Assembly (NCBI GenBank): GCA_023053545.1
Contig: JAKZAN010000114.1
Coordinates: forward strand, 1 to 64,000
Direction of reading: 5' to 3'
Length of the DNA: 64,000 nt
From: Lepidurus packardi
Lineage: Eukaryota; Arthropoda; Branchiopoda; Notostraca; Triopsidae
Positions within the stretch are counted from its first letter, which is position 1; each line of letters starts with the position of its first letter. Positions 23,301 to 34,789 of the stretch are shown here, in pieces. A model generated the notes under the pieces. The model ran no database searches. It saw only the letters and a program-made list of their open reading frames with translations, and was not told where the DNA came from. The translations under genes and the position numbers were made by a program.

Positions 23301-26300
23301 ATTTCCTTGAAATTTGCTTGTAATTTTAGCTGAAATTTCCTCGAAATCTTATTGATATTACACTGAAATTTCATTGAAATTTCGTTGAAACATGCTTGTA
23401 ATTTTACCTGAAATTTCATTGAAATTTCGTTGAAACATGCTTGTAATTTTACCTCAAATTTCAATGAAATTTCCTTGAAATTTGCTTATAATTTTACCTG
23501 AAATTTCCTCGAAATCTTATTGAAATTAGACTGAAATTTCATAGAAATTTCGTTGAAATATGCTTGTAATTTTACCTGAAATTTCAATGAAATTTCCTTG
23601 AAATTTGCTTGTAATTTTACCTGAAATTTCCTCGAAATCTTATTGAAATTACACTGAAATTTCATTGAAATTTCGTTGAAATATGCTTGTAATTTTACCT
23701 GAAATTTCAATGAAATTTCCTTGAAATTTGCTTGTAATTTTACCTGAAATTTCTTCGAAATCTTATTGAAATTACACTGAAACTTCAATGAAATTTCCTT
23801 GAAATTTCCTTGGAATTTTACCTGAAATTTCCTTGAAATCTTATTGAAATTACACTGAAATTTCCTTGAAATCTTATTGAAATTACACTGAAATTTCATT
23901 GAAATTTCGTTGAAATATGCTTGTAATTTTACCTGAAATTTCCTCGAAATCTTATTGAAATTACACTGAAATTTATTTGAAATTTCGTTGAAATATGCTT
24001 GTAATTTTACCTGAAATTTCAATGAAAATTCCTTGAAATTTGCTTGTAATTTTACCTGAAATTTGCTTGTAATTTTACCTGAAATTTCCTCGAAATCTTA
24101 TTGAAATTACACTGAAATTTCATTGAAATTTCGTTGAAATATGCTTGTAATATTACCTGAAATTTCAATAAAATTTCCTTGAAATTTGCTTGTAATTTTA
24201 CCTGAAATCTCCTCGAAATCTTATTGAAATTACAGTGAAATTTCATTGAAATTTCGTTGAAGTATACTTGTAATTTAACCTGAAATTTCAATGAAATTTC
24301 CTTGAAATTTGCTTGTAATTTTAGCTGAAATTTCCTCGAAATCTTATTGATATTACACTGAAATTTCATTGAAATTTCGTTGAAACATGCTTGTAATTTT
24401 ACCTGAAATTTCATTGAAATTTCGTTGAAACATGCTTGTAATTTTACCTCAAATTTCAATGAAATTTCCTTGAAATTTGCTTATAATTTTACCTGAAATT
24501 TCCTCGAAATCTTATTGAAATTAGACTGAAATTTCATTGAAATTTCGTTGAAATATGCTTGTAATTTTACCTGAAATTTCAATGAAATTTCCTTGAAATT
24601 TGCTTGTAATTTTACCTGAAATTTCTTCGAAATCTTATTGAAATTACACTGAAACTTCAATGAAATTTCCTTGAAATTTCCTTGGAATTTTACCTGAAAT
24701 TTCCTTGAAATCTTATTGAAATTACACTGAAATTTCATTGAAATTTCGTTGAAATATGCTTGTAATTTTACCTGAAATTTCAATGAAATTTCCTTGAAAT
24801 TTGCTTGTAATTTTACCTGAAATTTCCTCGAAATCTTATTGAAATTACACTGAAACTTCATTGAAATTTCGTTGAAATATGCTTGTAATTTTACCTGAAA
24901 TTTCAATAAAATTTCCTTGAAATTTGCTTGTAATTTTACCTGAAATTTCCTCGAAATCTTATTGAAATTACACTGAAATTTCATTGAAATTTGCTTGTAA
25001 TTTTACCTGAAATTTCCTCGAAATCTTATTGAAATTAGACTGAAATTTCATAGAAATTTCGTTGAAATATGCTTGTAATTTTACCTGAAATTTCAATGAA
25101 ATTTCCTTGAAATTTGCTTGTAATTTTACCTGAAATTTCTTCGAAATCTTATTGAAATTACACTGAAACTTCAATGAAATTTCCTTGAAATTTCCTTGGA
25201 ATTTTACACTGAAATTTCCTTGAAATCTTATTGAAATTACACTGAAATTTCATTGAAATTTCGTTGAAATATGCTTGTAATATTACCTGAAATTTCAATA
25301 AAATTTCCTTGAAATTTGCTTGTAATTTTACCTGAAATCTCCTCGAAATCTTATTGAAATTACAGTGAAATTTCATTGAAATTTCGTTGAAGTATACTTG
25401 TAATTTAACCTGAAATTTCAATGAAATTTCCTTGAAATTTGCTTGTAATTTTACCTGAAATTTCTTCGAAATCTTATTGAAATTACACTGAAACTTCAAT
25501 GAAATTTCCTTGAAATTTCCTTGGAATTTTACCTGAAATTTCCTTGAAATCTTATTGAAATTACACTGAAATTTCATTGAAATTTCGTTGAAATATGCTT
25601 GTAATTTTACCTGAAATTTCAATGAAATTTCCTTGAAATTTGCTTGTAATTTTACCTGAAATTTCCTCGAAATCTTATTGAAATTACACTGAAACTTCAT
25701 TGAAATTTCGTTGAAATATGCTTGTAATTTTACCTGAAATTTCAATAAAATTTCCTTGAAATTTGCTTGTAATTTTACCTGAAATTTCCTCGAAATCTTA
25801 TTGAAATTACACTGAAATTTCATTGAAATTTCGTTGAAATATGCTTGTAATTTTACCACAAATTTCAATGAAATTTCCTTGAAATTTGCTTGTAATTTTA
25901 CCTGAAATTTCCTCGAAATCTTATTGAAATTAGACTTAAATTTCATAGAAATTTCGTTGAAATATGCTTGTAATTTTACTGAAATTTCAATGAAATTTCG
26001 TTGAAACATGCTTGTAATTTTACCTCAAATTTCAATGAAATTTCCTTGAAATTTGCTTATAATTTTACCTGAAATTTCCTCGAAATCTTATTGAAATTAG
26101 ACTGAAATTTCATTGAAATTTCGTTGAAATATGCTTGTAATTTTACCTGAAATTTCAATGAAATTTCCTTGAAATTTGCTTGTAATTTTACCTGAAATTT
26201 CTTCGAAATCTTATTGAAATTACACTGAAACTTCAATGAAATTTCCTTGAAATTTCCTTGGAATTTTACCTGAAATTTCTTTGAAATCTGATTGAAATTA

Positions 26301-29300
26301 CACTGAAATTTCATTGAAATTTCGTTGAAATATGCTTGTAATTTTACCTGAAATTTCAATGAAATTTCCTTGAAATTTGCTTGTAATTTTACCTGAAATT
26401 TCCTCGAAATCTTATTGAAATTACACTGAAACTTCATTGAAATTTCGTTGAAATATGCTTGTAATTTTACCTGAAATTTCAATAAAATTTCCTTGAAATT
26501 TGCTTGTAATTTTACCTGAAATTTCCTCGAAATCTTATTGAAATTACACTGAAATTTCATTGAAATTTCGTTGAAATATGCTTGTAATTTTACCACAAAT
26601 TTCAATGAAATTTCCTTGAAATTTGCTTGTAATTTTACCTGAAATTTTCTCGAAATCTTATTGAAATTAGACTGAAATTTCATAGAAATTTCGTTGAAAT
26701 ATGCTTGTAATTTTACCTGAAATTTCAATGAAATTTCGTTGAAACATGCTTGTAATTTTACCTCAAATTTCAATGAAATTTCCTTGAAATTTGCTTATAA
26801 TTTTACCTGAAATTTCCTCGAAATCTTATTGAAATTAGACTGAAATTTCATTGAAATTTCGTTGAAATATGCTTGTAATTTTACCTGAAATTTCAATGAA
26901 ATTTCCTTGAAATTTGCTTGTAATTTTACCTGAAATTTCTTCGAAATCTTATTGAAATTACACTGAAACTTCAATGAAATTTCCTTGAAATTTCCTTGGA
27001 ATTTTACCTGAAATTTCTTTGAAATCTGATTGAAATTACACTGAAATTTCATTGAAATTTCGTTGAAATATGCTTGTAATTTTACCTGAAATTTCAATGA
27101 AATTTCCTTGAAATTTGCTTGTAATTTTACCTGAAATTTCCTCGAAATCTTATTGAAATTACACTGAAACTTCATTGAAATTTCGTTGAAATATGCTTGT
27201 AATTTTACCTGAAATTTCAATAAAATTTCCTTGAAATTTGCTTGTAATTTTACCTGAAATTTCCTCGAAATCTTATTGAAATTACACTGAAATTTCATTG
27301 AAATTTCGTTGAAATATGCTTGTAATTTTACCACAAATTTCAATGAAATTTCCTTGAAATTTGCTTGTAATTTTACCTGAAATTTCCTCGAAATCTTATT
27401 GAAATTAGACTGAAATTTCATTGAAATTTCGTTGAAATATGCTTGTAATTTTACCTGAAATTTCAATGAAATTTCGTTGAAACATGCTTGTAATTTTACC
27501 TCAAATTTCAATGAAATTTCCTTGAAATTTGCTTATAATTTTACCTCAAATTTCCTCGAAATCTTATTGAAATTAGACTGAAATTTCATTGAAATTTCGT
27601 TGAAATATGCTTGTAATTTTACCTGAAATTTCAATGAAATTTCCTTGAAATTTGCTTGTAATTTTACCTGAAATTTCTTCGAAATCTTATTGAAATTACA
27701 CTGAAACTTCAATGAAATTTCCTTGAAATTTCCTTGGAATTTTACCTGAAATTTCCTTGAAATCTTATTGAAATTACACAGAAATTTCATTGAAATTTCG
27801 TTGAAATATGCTTGTAATTTTACCTGAAATTTCAATGAAATTTCCTTGAAATTTGCTTGTAATTTTACCTGAAATTTCCTCGAAATCTTATTGAAATTAC
27901 ACTGAAACTTCATTGAAATTTCGTTGAAATATGCTTGTAATTTTACCTGAAATTTCAATACAATTTCCTTGAAATTTGCTTGTAATTTTACCTGAAATTT
28001 CCTCGAAATCTTATTGAAATTACACTGAAATTTCATTGAAATTTCGTTGAAATATGCTTGTAATTTTACCACAAATTTCAATGAAATTTCCTTGAAATTT
28101 GCTTGTAATTTTACCTGAAATTTCCTCGAAATCTTATTGAAATTAGACTGAAATTTCATAGAAATTTCGTTGAAATATGCTTGTAATTTTACCTGAAATT
28201 TCAATGAAATTTCCTTGAAATTTGCTTGTAATTTTACCTGAAATTTCTTCGAAATCTTATTGAAATTACACTGAAACTTCAATGAAATTTCCTTGAAATT
28301 TCCTTGGAATTTTACACTGAAATTTCCTTGAAATCTTATTGAAATTACACTGAAATTTCATTGAAATTTCGTTGAAATATGCTTGTAATTTTACCTGAAA
28401 TTTCCTCGAAATCTTATTGAAATTACACTGAAATTTATTTGAAATTTCGTTGAAATATGCTTGTAATTTTACCTGAAATTTCAATGAAAATTCCTTGAAA
28501 TTTGCTTGTAATTTTACCTGAAATTTGCTTGTAATTTTACCAGAAATTTGCTTGTAATTTTACCTGAAATTTCCTCGAAATCTTATTGAAATTACACTGA
28601 AATTTCATTGAAATTTCGTTGAAATATGCTTGTAATATTACCTGAAATTTCAATAAAATTTCCTTGAAATTTGCTTGTAAATTTACCTGAAATTTCCTCG
28701 AAATCTTATTGAAATTACACTGAAATTTCATTGAAATTTCGTTTAAATATGCTTGTAATTTTACCTGAAATTTCAATGAAATTTCCTTGAAATTTGCTTG
28801 TAATTTTACCTGAAATTTCCTCGAAATCTTATTGAAATTACACTGAAACTTCATTGAAATTTCGTTGAAATATGCTTGTAATATTACCTGAAATTTCAAT
28901 ACAATTTCCTTGAAATTTGCTTGTAATTTTACCTGAAATTTCCTCGAAATCTTATTGAAATTACACTGAAATTTCATTGAAATTTCGTTGAAATATGCTT
29001 GTAATTTTACCACAAATTTCAATGAAATTTCCTTGAAATTTGCTTGTAATTTTACCTGAAATTTCCTCGAAATCTTATTGAAATTACACTGAAATTTATT
29101 TGAAATTTCGTTGAAATATGCTTGTAATTTTACCTGAAATTTCAATGAAAATTCCTTGAAATTTGCTTGTAATTTTACCTGAAATTTGCTTGTAATTTTA
29201 CCTGAAATTTCCTCGAAATCTTATTGAAATTACACTGAAATTTCATTGAAATTTCGTTGAAATACGCTTGTAATATTACCTGAAATTTCAATAAAATTTC

Positions 29301-30260
29301 CTTGAAATTTGCTTGTAAATTTACCTGAAATTTCCTCGAAATCTTATTGAAATTATACTGAAATTTCATTGAAATTTCGTTTAAATATGCTTGTAGTTTT
29401 ACCTGAAATTTCAATGAAATTTCCTTGAAATTTGCTTGTAATTTTACCTGAAATTTCCTCGAAATCTTATTGAAATTACACTGAAACTTCATTGAAATTG
29501 CGTTGAAATATGCTTGTAATATTACCTGAAATTTCAATAAAATTTCCTTGAAATTTGCTTGTAATTTTACCTGAAATTTCCTCGAAATCTTATTGAAATT
29601 ACACTGAAATTTCATTGAAATTTCGTTGAAATATGCTTGTAATTTTACCACAAATTTCAATGAAATTTCCTTGAAATTTGTTTGTAATTTTACCTGAAAT
29701 TTCCTCGAAATCTTATTGAAATTACACTGAAATTTCATTGAAATTTCGTTGAAATATGCTTGTAATTTTACCTGAAATTTCAATGAAATTTCCTTGAAAT
29801 TTGCTTGTAATTTTACCTGAAATTTCCTCGAAATATTAATGAAATTACACTGAAATTTCATTGAAATTTCGTTGAAATATGCTTGTAATTTTACCTGAAA
29901 TTTCCTCGAAATCTTATTGAAATTACACTGAAATTTCATTGAAATTTCGTTGAAATATGCTTGTAATTTTACCTGAAATTTCATTGAAATTTCGTTGAAA
30001 CATGCTTGTAATTTTACCTCAAATTTCAATGAAATTTCCTTGAAATTTGCTTGTAATTTTACCTGAAATTTCCTCGAAATCTTATTGAAATTAGACTGAA
30101 ATTTCATAGAAATTTCGTTGAAATATGCTTGTAATTTTACCACAAATTTCAATGAAATTTCCTTGAAATTTGCTTGTAATTTTACCTGAAATTTCTTCGA
30201 AATCTTATTGAAATTACACTGAAACTTCAATGAAATTTCCTTGAAATTTCCTTGAAATCT
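20324..30260. repeat. Satellite B array 1 (11-bp units in a 123-bp higher-order repeat)
   Basis: About 9.9 kb of tandem repeats. The basic unit is 11 bp, GAAATTTCNTT, with degenerate forms (GAAATATGCTT, GAAATCTTATT, GAAATTACACT) and a 12-bp form GTAATTTTACCT. Units group into subunits of 45, 45 and 33 bp, which sum to a 123-bp higher-order repeat. All repeats run in one orientation. The minus strand reads open for long stretches because 33, 45 and 123 are multiples of three. These frames encode only monotonous KFQVKLQANFKEISL-type peptides and I do not treat them as genes. About 26057-28260 holds three successive 738-bp blocks, which equal six 123-bp repeats. No other gene or element is seen. 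Confidence 0.95.
26057..28270. repeat. 738-bp higher-order repeat within satellite B array 1
   Basis: Blocks starting near 26057, 26795 and 27533 repeat at 738 bp with near-identity, including rare variants such as the cttataatt and accacaaattt forms. 738 is six times the 123-bp unit. The same block type recurs in array 2 at 38120, 38858, 40188, 40926 and 41664. This points to recent homogenisation by unequal exchange in register with the 123-bp repeat. Confidence 0.8.
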
Positions 30261-30320
30261 TATTATTATAATTATTATTATTTATTGCAACATATAAGGC
30301 TTTATAAAGCCTCTTTGTAA

Positions 30321-33148
30321 CTATTTATCTCTACGAAATTGTAACGGGTCAAACATTTTTGAGCCAAAATGCTCATCTAGTGATTTTTTAAATGTCTGTG
30401 TGGAGGAGAGTTTGATCACTTTTTCTGGTAGGCTATTCCATTCATCTACGATTCGGTTTTGGAAGGTCCAGCGGCCTACATCTTTGAAGAATCGTTCTGT
30501 TTTAAGTTTTAGGATATGGCCACGACAATTGCTTTGGTTGAAGCACAATATTTGTTCGGCGGACACATTTTCATAATAGGCGTGACACAATTTAAACGCT
30601 TCTATCAGGTCACCCCGTAGAAACCTATATGCCAGAGTTGGCAGGTTCAGGGCTTTGAGTCTATCTGTATAGGAGAGGTGACGAAGATTTCCAGGAAATT
30701 TGGTTATTCTCCTTTGAACTTTTTCTAGGGCTTCTAGGTCCCTGTTGAAGAACGGGCGCGTTACACAGTGGCCGTACTCAAGAATAGGTCTAACGAGCGT
30801 TTTATACAGCATGGACAACATTGTTTTATCCACACAGGTGAAGTTTCGTCTAATTAGTCCAGCCACTCTCGTTGCTTTAGCCGCAATGCTCGCATAATGT
30901 TGGTGAAAATTAAGTTTTGTGTCAATCAGGACTCCAAGATCCCGTTCACAGTCGGTCTTGGCAATTACTTCGCCACCCAGGACATAACTACTTGTGACAG
31001 ATTCATTTCCAATCCTCAGTTGGTGACACTTTGGGATGTTCAATTCCATCAGCCGTTTCTCCATCCAAAGCTCAATACTTTTAATGTCATCTTGGAGCTT
31101 AATCATATCCTCCGGGCAGTTAATTACGTTACTAATTTTGGTATCATCCGCGTAAAGAAAGACTGTCGACTCAATTTTGTCTGTTAGGTCATTTATATAT
31201 ATGTTAAATAGTAACGGACCCAGAACCGAGCCCTGGGGAACTCCGCTTAGGACATCTATCACTAAGTCACTGACTTCACCTTCAACACAAACTGACTGCG
31301 TCCGATTCGTTAAGAAACTTTTAATCCATTTAGTCAGGGTGGGTGAGGTACTAGGACCGAGACCGTAGTCAACTAATTTTGAATAAGTCTACCATGGGGT
31401 ACTTTGTCGAACGCCTTTTTAAGGTCCAGATATATAACATCAGTTTGGAGCCCCTTATCCGCATTCTTTTTCCAGTTCTCGACAGCAAGTAAAAGTTGAC
31501 TTTCAGCGGAGCGTCCAGGTAAAAATCCGAACTGTTTATCTGATAATATTTTTCTGTGTCTAAATTCGGTCAAAATGTGGTCAGCAATAATTGATTCGAG
31601 GATTTTGCACGTTACACAAGTTAAACTAATAGGCCTATAATTTGAGGGTAAGTCACGTTTCCCGGATTTAAAGATTGGGGTAACAACAGCACTATTCCAT
31701 ATTGTCGGGAGTTGGCCAGAGGAAATGGATTTTCGATAAATGAAAGTAAGCGGTTTGACTAGGACAGCAGCAGCTTCCTTGAGGACTTTAGGGTGTAACA
31801 TGTCCGGGCCAGGGGACTTGGATGTATCCAACCTGTTAAGTTTCTCTAAAACCATTGACGCGCAAATATTGAGTGGGGGAAAAGGATCTTCCGAGACACA
31901 AGAATCAACCTCTGTTATATCTATTTCGCGCGTAAATACAACAGAGAAGTGTCGGTTTAGTACATTTGCCTTTTCAATCGGTTCAGAAACAGTAAGTCTC
32001 GTGGTTTCATCTAGTAATGGAGGTATAATGGTTCGGTTCTTTCTTTTCGCATTGACATGTTTCCAGAAGATTTTGGGATTGTCTTTTAAATTTTTTGCCA
32101 GTAGACTTTCTCTTCTGTTTACTTCCTGTCTGGTGGCTTTGCGCACTTTATTGCGGAAGCGTCGGTAATTTAACTCCAATGAAGAGTCATCTTTGTTTGA
32201 TTTGAAGGCATTCCAGGCATCCCTTTTTTCGGCTATTAATTTCAATGTTTCCCTAGAAACTGCTGCTCTACTACTATGTCGTCTAGGCGGTATGAAGCAA
32301 TATTCCACAGATTTTACTGTGCGCAGGAACTTGCTGTACAGATCATCCATGGATTCTAAGTCTTGAAATGCTTGATCCCAGTTGACTTTGGAAAGGACTC
32401 TTCTTATCTCCTGGTAGTTGCCTTTATAGTAGTTCGGCCGTTGTATATTCTTCTTTTCCAGTCGGTTAGTTTGCAGGATAAAAGTTATTACAGCATGATC
32501 CGATTTTCCGATTGGCGACTGGACTTCAACATATGTCACAACCTCGGGGTTACTTACAAGTAGAAGATCGAGCAAGCTCGGTTTGTTTGTTCCACGGACT
32601 CGAGTGGGTTCTTCAATTAATTGGTCAAGGAAGTTATTGTTGAAACAATTAAGAAATACGTTTTCAGGATTAATTTGTTGCGAGTGTGTATAACGGTGTT
32701 GCCAATTAGCTTTAGGGAGATTGAAGTCACCCACTATGACTATATTTTGATTTGGGGAAGCTGTCATTTCCGAAATTTCAGCGCAAATCTCCTTATCATT
32801 TTCTGCGGTGCTGTAAGGACTTCTATAACACACACCGAAGATCGTATTCATTCCATTTAAATGACTGATTCGTAACCATAACATTTCTTGGGGCACAGAT
32901 TCACGTTGGGGTACGGGGTACACTCTCAAATTGTTTTTACTATAACAAATAACGCCACGCCCAAGGTCACTATCCAAATTGATGTCAAGCGTGTTGTATC
33001 CACTGATTGATAATTCAGCAGCTGTAGGTTTGAACCTGCAGTTTTTAGGTTTAACCTCCACAATTGCTATAATGTCTGGCTCTTCAGATTGTGCAAGTAG
33101 TCTCGTTTCTTCAATTTTGTTTAAAAGAGAATCAGAGTTAAAGAACAT
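30321..33148 (-). pseudogene. LINE ORF2, frameshifted in the reverse transcriptase region (copy 2)
   Basis: The gene matches copy 1 ORF2 but has one T fewer in the T run at 31377-31380 (four T instead of five). The endonuclease and the N-terminal RT part with motif A stay open as 591 aa (31373-33148) and end just after HGRLIQ. The rest, with GVPQGS, YADD and the C-terminal region, is open in another frame as a piece of at least 313 aa (30321-31262). The break lies between RT motifs A and B, so neither piece can be an active reverse transcriptase. A programmed shift is unlikely because copy 1 is intact without it. The same deletion is in copy 3. Confidence 0.9.
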
Positions 33149-33205
33149 ACATTTTAAATCCCGGTTCTTGGTCTTTAATCTGGAAGGCTTTGCCCTGGAG
33201 TTATG

Positions 33206-34312
33206 TCAATCCTGCTGAGAGATAGGTGCAACTGCGTTCGACGATTTTTCTACACGCTGGTTCGTGGATAAACTAGGATAGTTACCAGCGCCTGAGCGCG
33301 CATTGTGCGATTTTTGTTCTCTCTCCTTCTTCTCTTTCTGTCTAATAGGGCAACTTGCGTCAAAAGCAAAGTGTTCACCTTTGCAATTCACACATTTTTT
33401 GGTATCCTCCAAGCATTTCCTTGTGTCATGTTTTTGGGCACATTTTCCACAAGTTGGTTCTTTATCTCGGCATACCGCGGCTACGTGGCCGTATGCTTGA
33501 CAGTGAAAGCATTGATGATACTGAGGGGGGTTGTTGTCTTCTACTTTAATTCGCCTATTAAAGGCAAAGAGCATTCCAGCCAGCAGCAGATTTGCCTTCT
33601 TCTCAATGCAGTCGCACGAGACCAATAGAGACCCATAGGCCTTCTTACTGCTGGGATTTAGCCATTTAACTTTTTCTGCATTGAATACGACGTTCAGACT
33701 TGAATTTTTTTCGGACAGATGTTGACAAATTTCTTGGTAATTCTGGTCCCTAGGTAGTTGGTGTACTACTACGCTTAAGTTCAATTTTCTTGAGATCATT
33801 CTTACCGGGCCAAGGGTGGGTAAGACTACTTTCTTGAGTAACGGTTCCGCTTCAAGCTTTTCATCGTGACTCTTAAAGACGAGTTTGATATTCCCGCTTT
33901 GTGTTTGGTGTGCCAGTACAGGATTTGGGATCTTAGCAGCCCTGAAGTCGTCGTCAATCATTTTAAGTAAACCCATACGGGGAACCTTGTTGGCTCTCTT
34001 TTTAACATCTTCTTGCTGTATAAAGAGCGTTTCCAACTCTCCATCATCATCTTGATTATCCTTGCCTAATTGAGGGGTAGCTGGTGCTTGATTAGGCCAG
34101 TGCCTGGTCACTTGCTCATGAGGAGCTTGAGGACGTTTGGCCAGCTCCTCTCTCAGAAGTCGAATTTCGTCTATCAGAATTGGGACTAATTCCGCTAGGG
34201 GAAGTAAGGTATCGACCTTAGCTTCCAGACAGCTGACTCTTTCTTTTAGACCCTTTTGAAATTCCTGCAATTGAAGAGGTAATGATGGATCTGACTCCGA
34301 ACGTTTTCGCAA
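33206..34312 (-). CDS. LINE ORF1: nucleic-acid-binding Gag-like protein (copy 2)
   Basis: The translation is identical to copy 1 ORF1 over all 368 residues: coiled coil near the N-terminus and three CCHC knuckles at about 268-321. The start codon is again TTG, with a 54-codon open extension upstream that carries the C-x2-C-x13-C-x2-C motif (about 34349-34411). The TGA stop at 33206-33208 is in frame with the ORF2 region, 19 codons before its ATG. The frame is undamaged, so the protein could be made if the element is transcribed, although the downstream ORF2 is broken. Complete identity with copy 1 implies very recent duplication or conversion. Confidence 0.83.
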   Translation of the reverse strand: MRKRSESDPSLPLQLQEFQKGLKERVSCLEAKVDTLLPLAELVPILIDEIRLLREELAKRPQAPHEQVTRHWPNQAPATPQLGKDNQDDDGELETLFIQQEDVKKRANKVPRMGLLKMIDDDFRAAKIPNPVLAHQTQSGNIKLVFKSHDEKLEAEPLLKKVVLPTLGPVRMISRKLNLSVVVHQLPRDQNYQEICQHLSEKNSSLNVVFNAEKVKWLNPSSKKAYGSLLVSCDCIEKKANLLLAGMLFAFNRRIKVEDNNPPQYHQCFHCQAYGHVAAVCRDKEPTCGKCAQKHDTRKCLEDTKKCVNCKGEHFAFDASCPIRQKEKKEREQKSHNARSGAGNYPSLSTNQRVEKSSNAVAPISQQD

Positions 34313-34789
34313 AGGTTCACCGCTCGATACGGCCGTTTTTTGCTGGCGACAACTCTTGCAGTTCTTCGCAGCAGGATGATCTTTTACAAACGTGTTTTGA
34401 CATGTGATACATCGAACAATGTTGGCCTGGTCTTGCGTTTGGAACGAACAATTTCTGTAGTTTTGGTAGCCTGTTCATGCGCTTGAGAGCAAACGTTTTC
34501 CATTGTTTTCTTTCGAGTTTGTTCGGGGACCGCCCCCTCCATAGGCAGGCCCCGTCAGCAAAACAACCACAGGCAGACCAGCACTTATGAGAATTGTAAC
34601 AAATTAACCACAGGCAATCCAACACTGTCAGGGATCCAACACTTATGAAAATTATAACAAGAACACTTAACTCAACAGGAGAACTATGTTTTAGAGACTT
34701 TTTCTGACTCGTATCGTACAGAAAAGGCAAAAGTTCGAGAGCACACGGAATCACGTCTGCACGTCAGCACGTCCTATTGTTTTTCATGT

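Larger units (their letters stand above)
30261..34789 (-). mobile_element. LINE copy 2, flanked by satellite B on both sides
   Basis: Same architecture as copy 1: 3' tail at about 30261-30286, ORF2 region 30321-33148, ORF1 33206-34312 and a leader reaching satellite B at about 34790. The tail has one interruption (attataattatt) that copy 1 lacks. The satellite monomer is split at cttatt/ttattg across the insert, so the element interrupts a satellite B unit with little or no loss; a short TTATT target duplication is possible but cannot be told apart from the tail. ORF2 carries a 1-nt deletion. From about 32036 to the 5' end it looks identical to copy 1. Confidence 0.93.

Noticed and set aside
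31376..31381. Programmed frameshift in ORF2 of copies 2 and 3
   Set aside because: Copy 1 encodes the same protein without a shift, and a plain one-base loss in a T run explains the difference.
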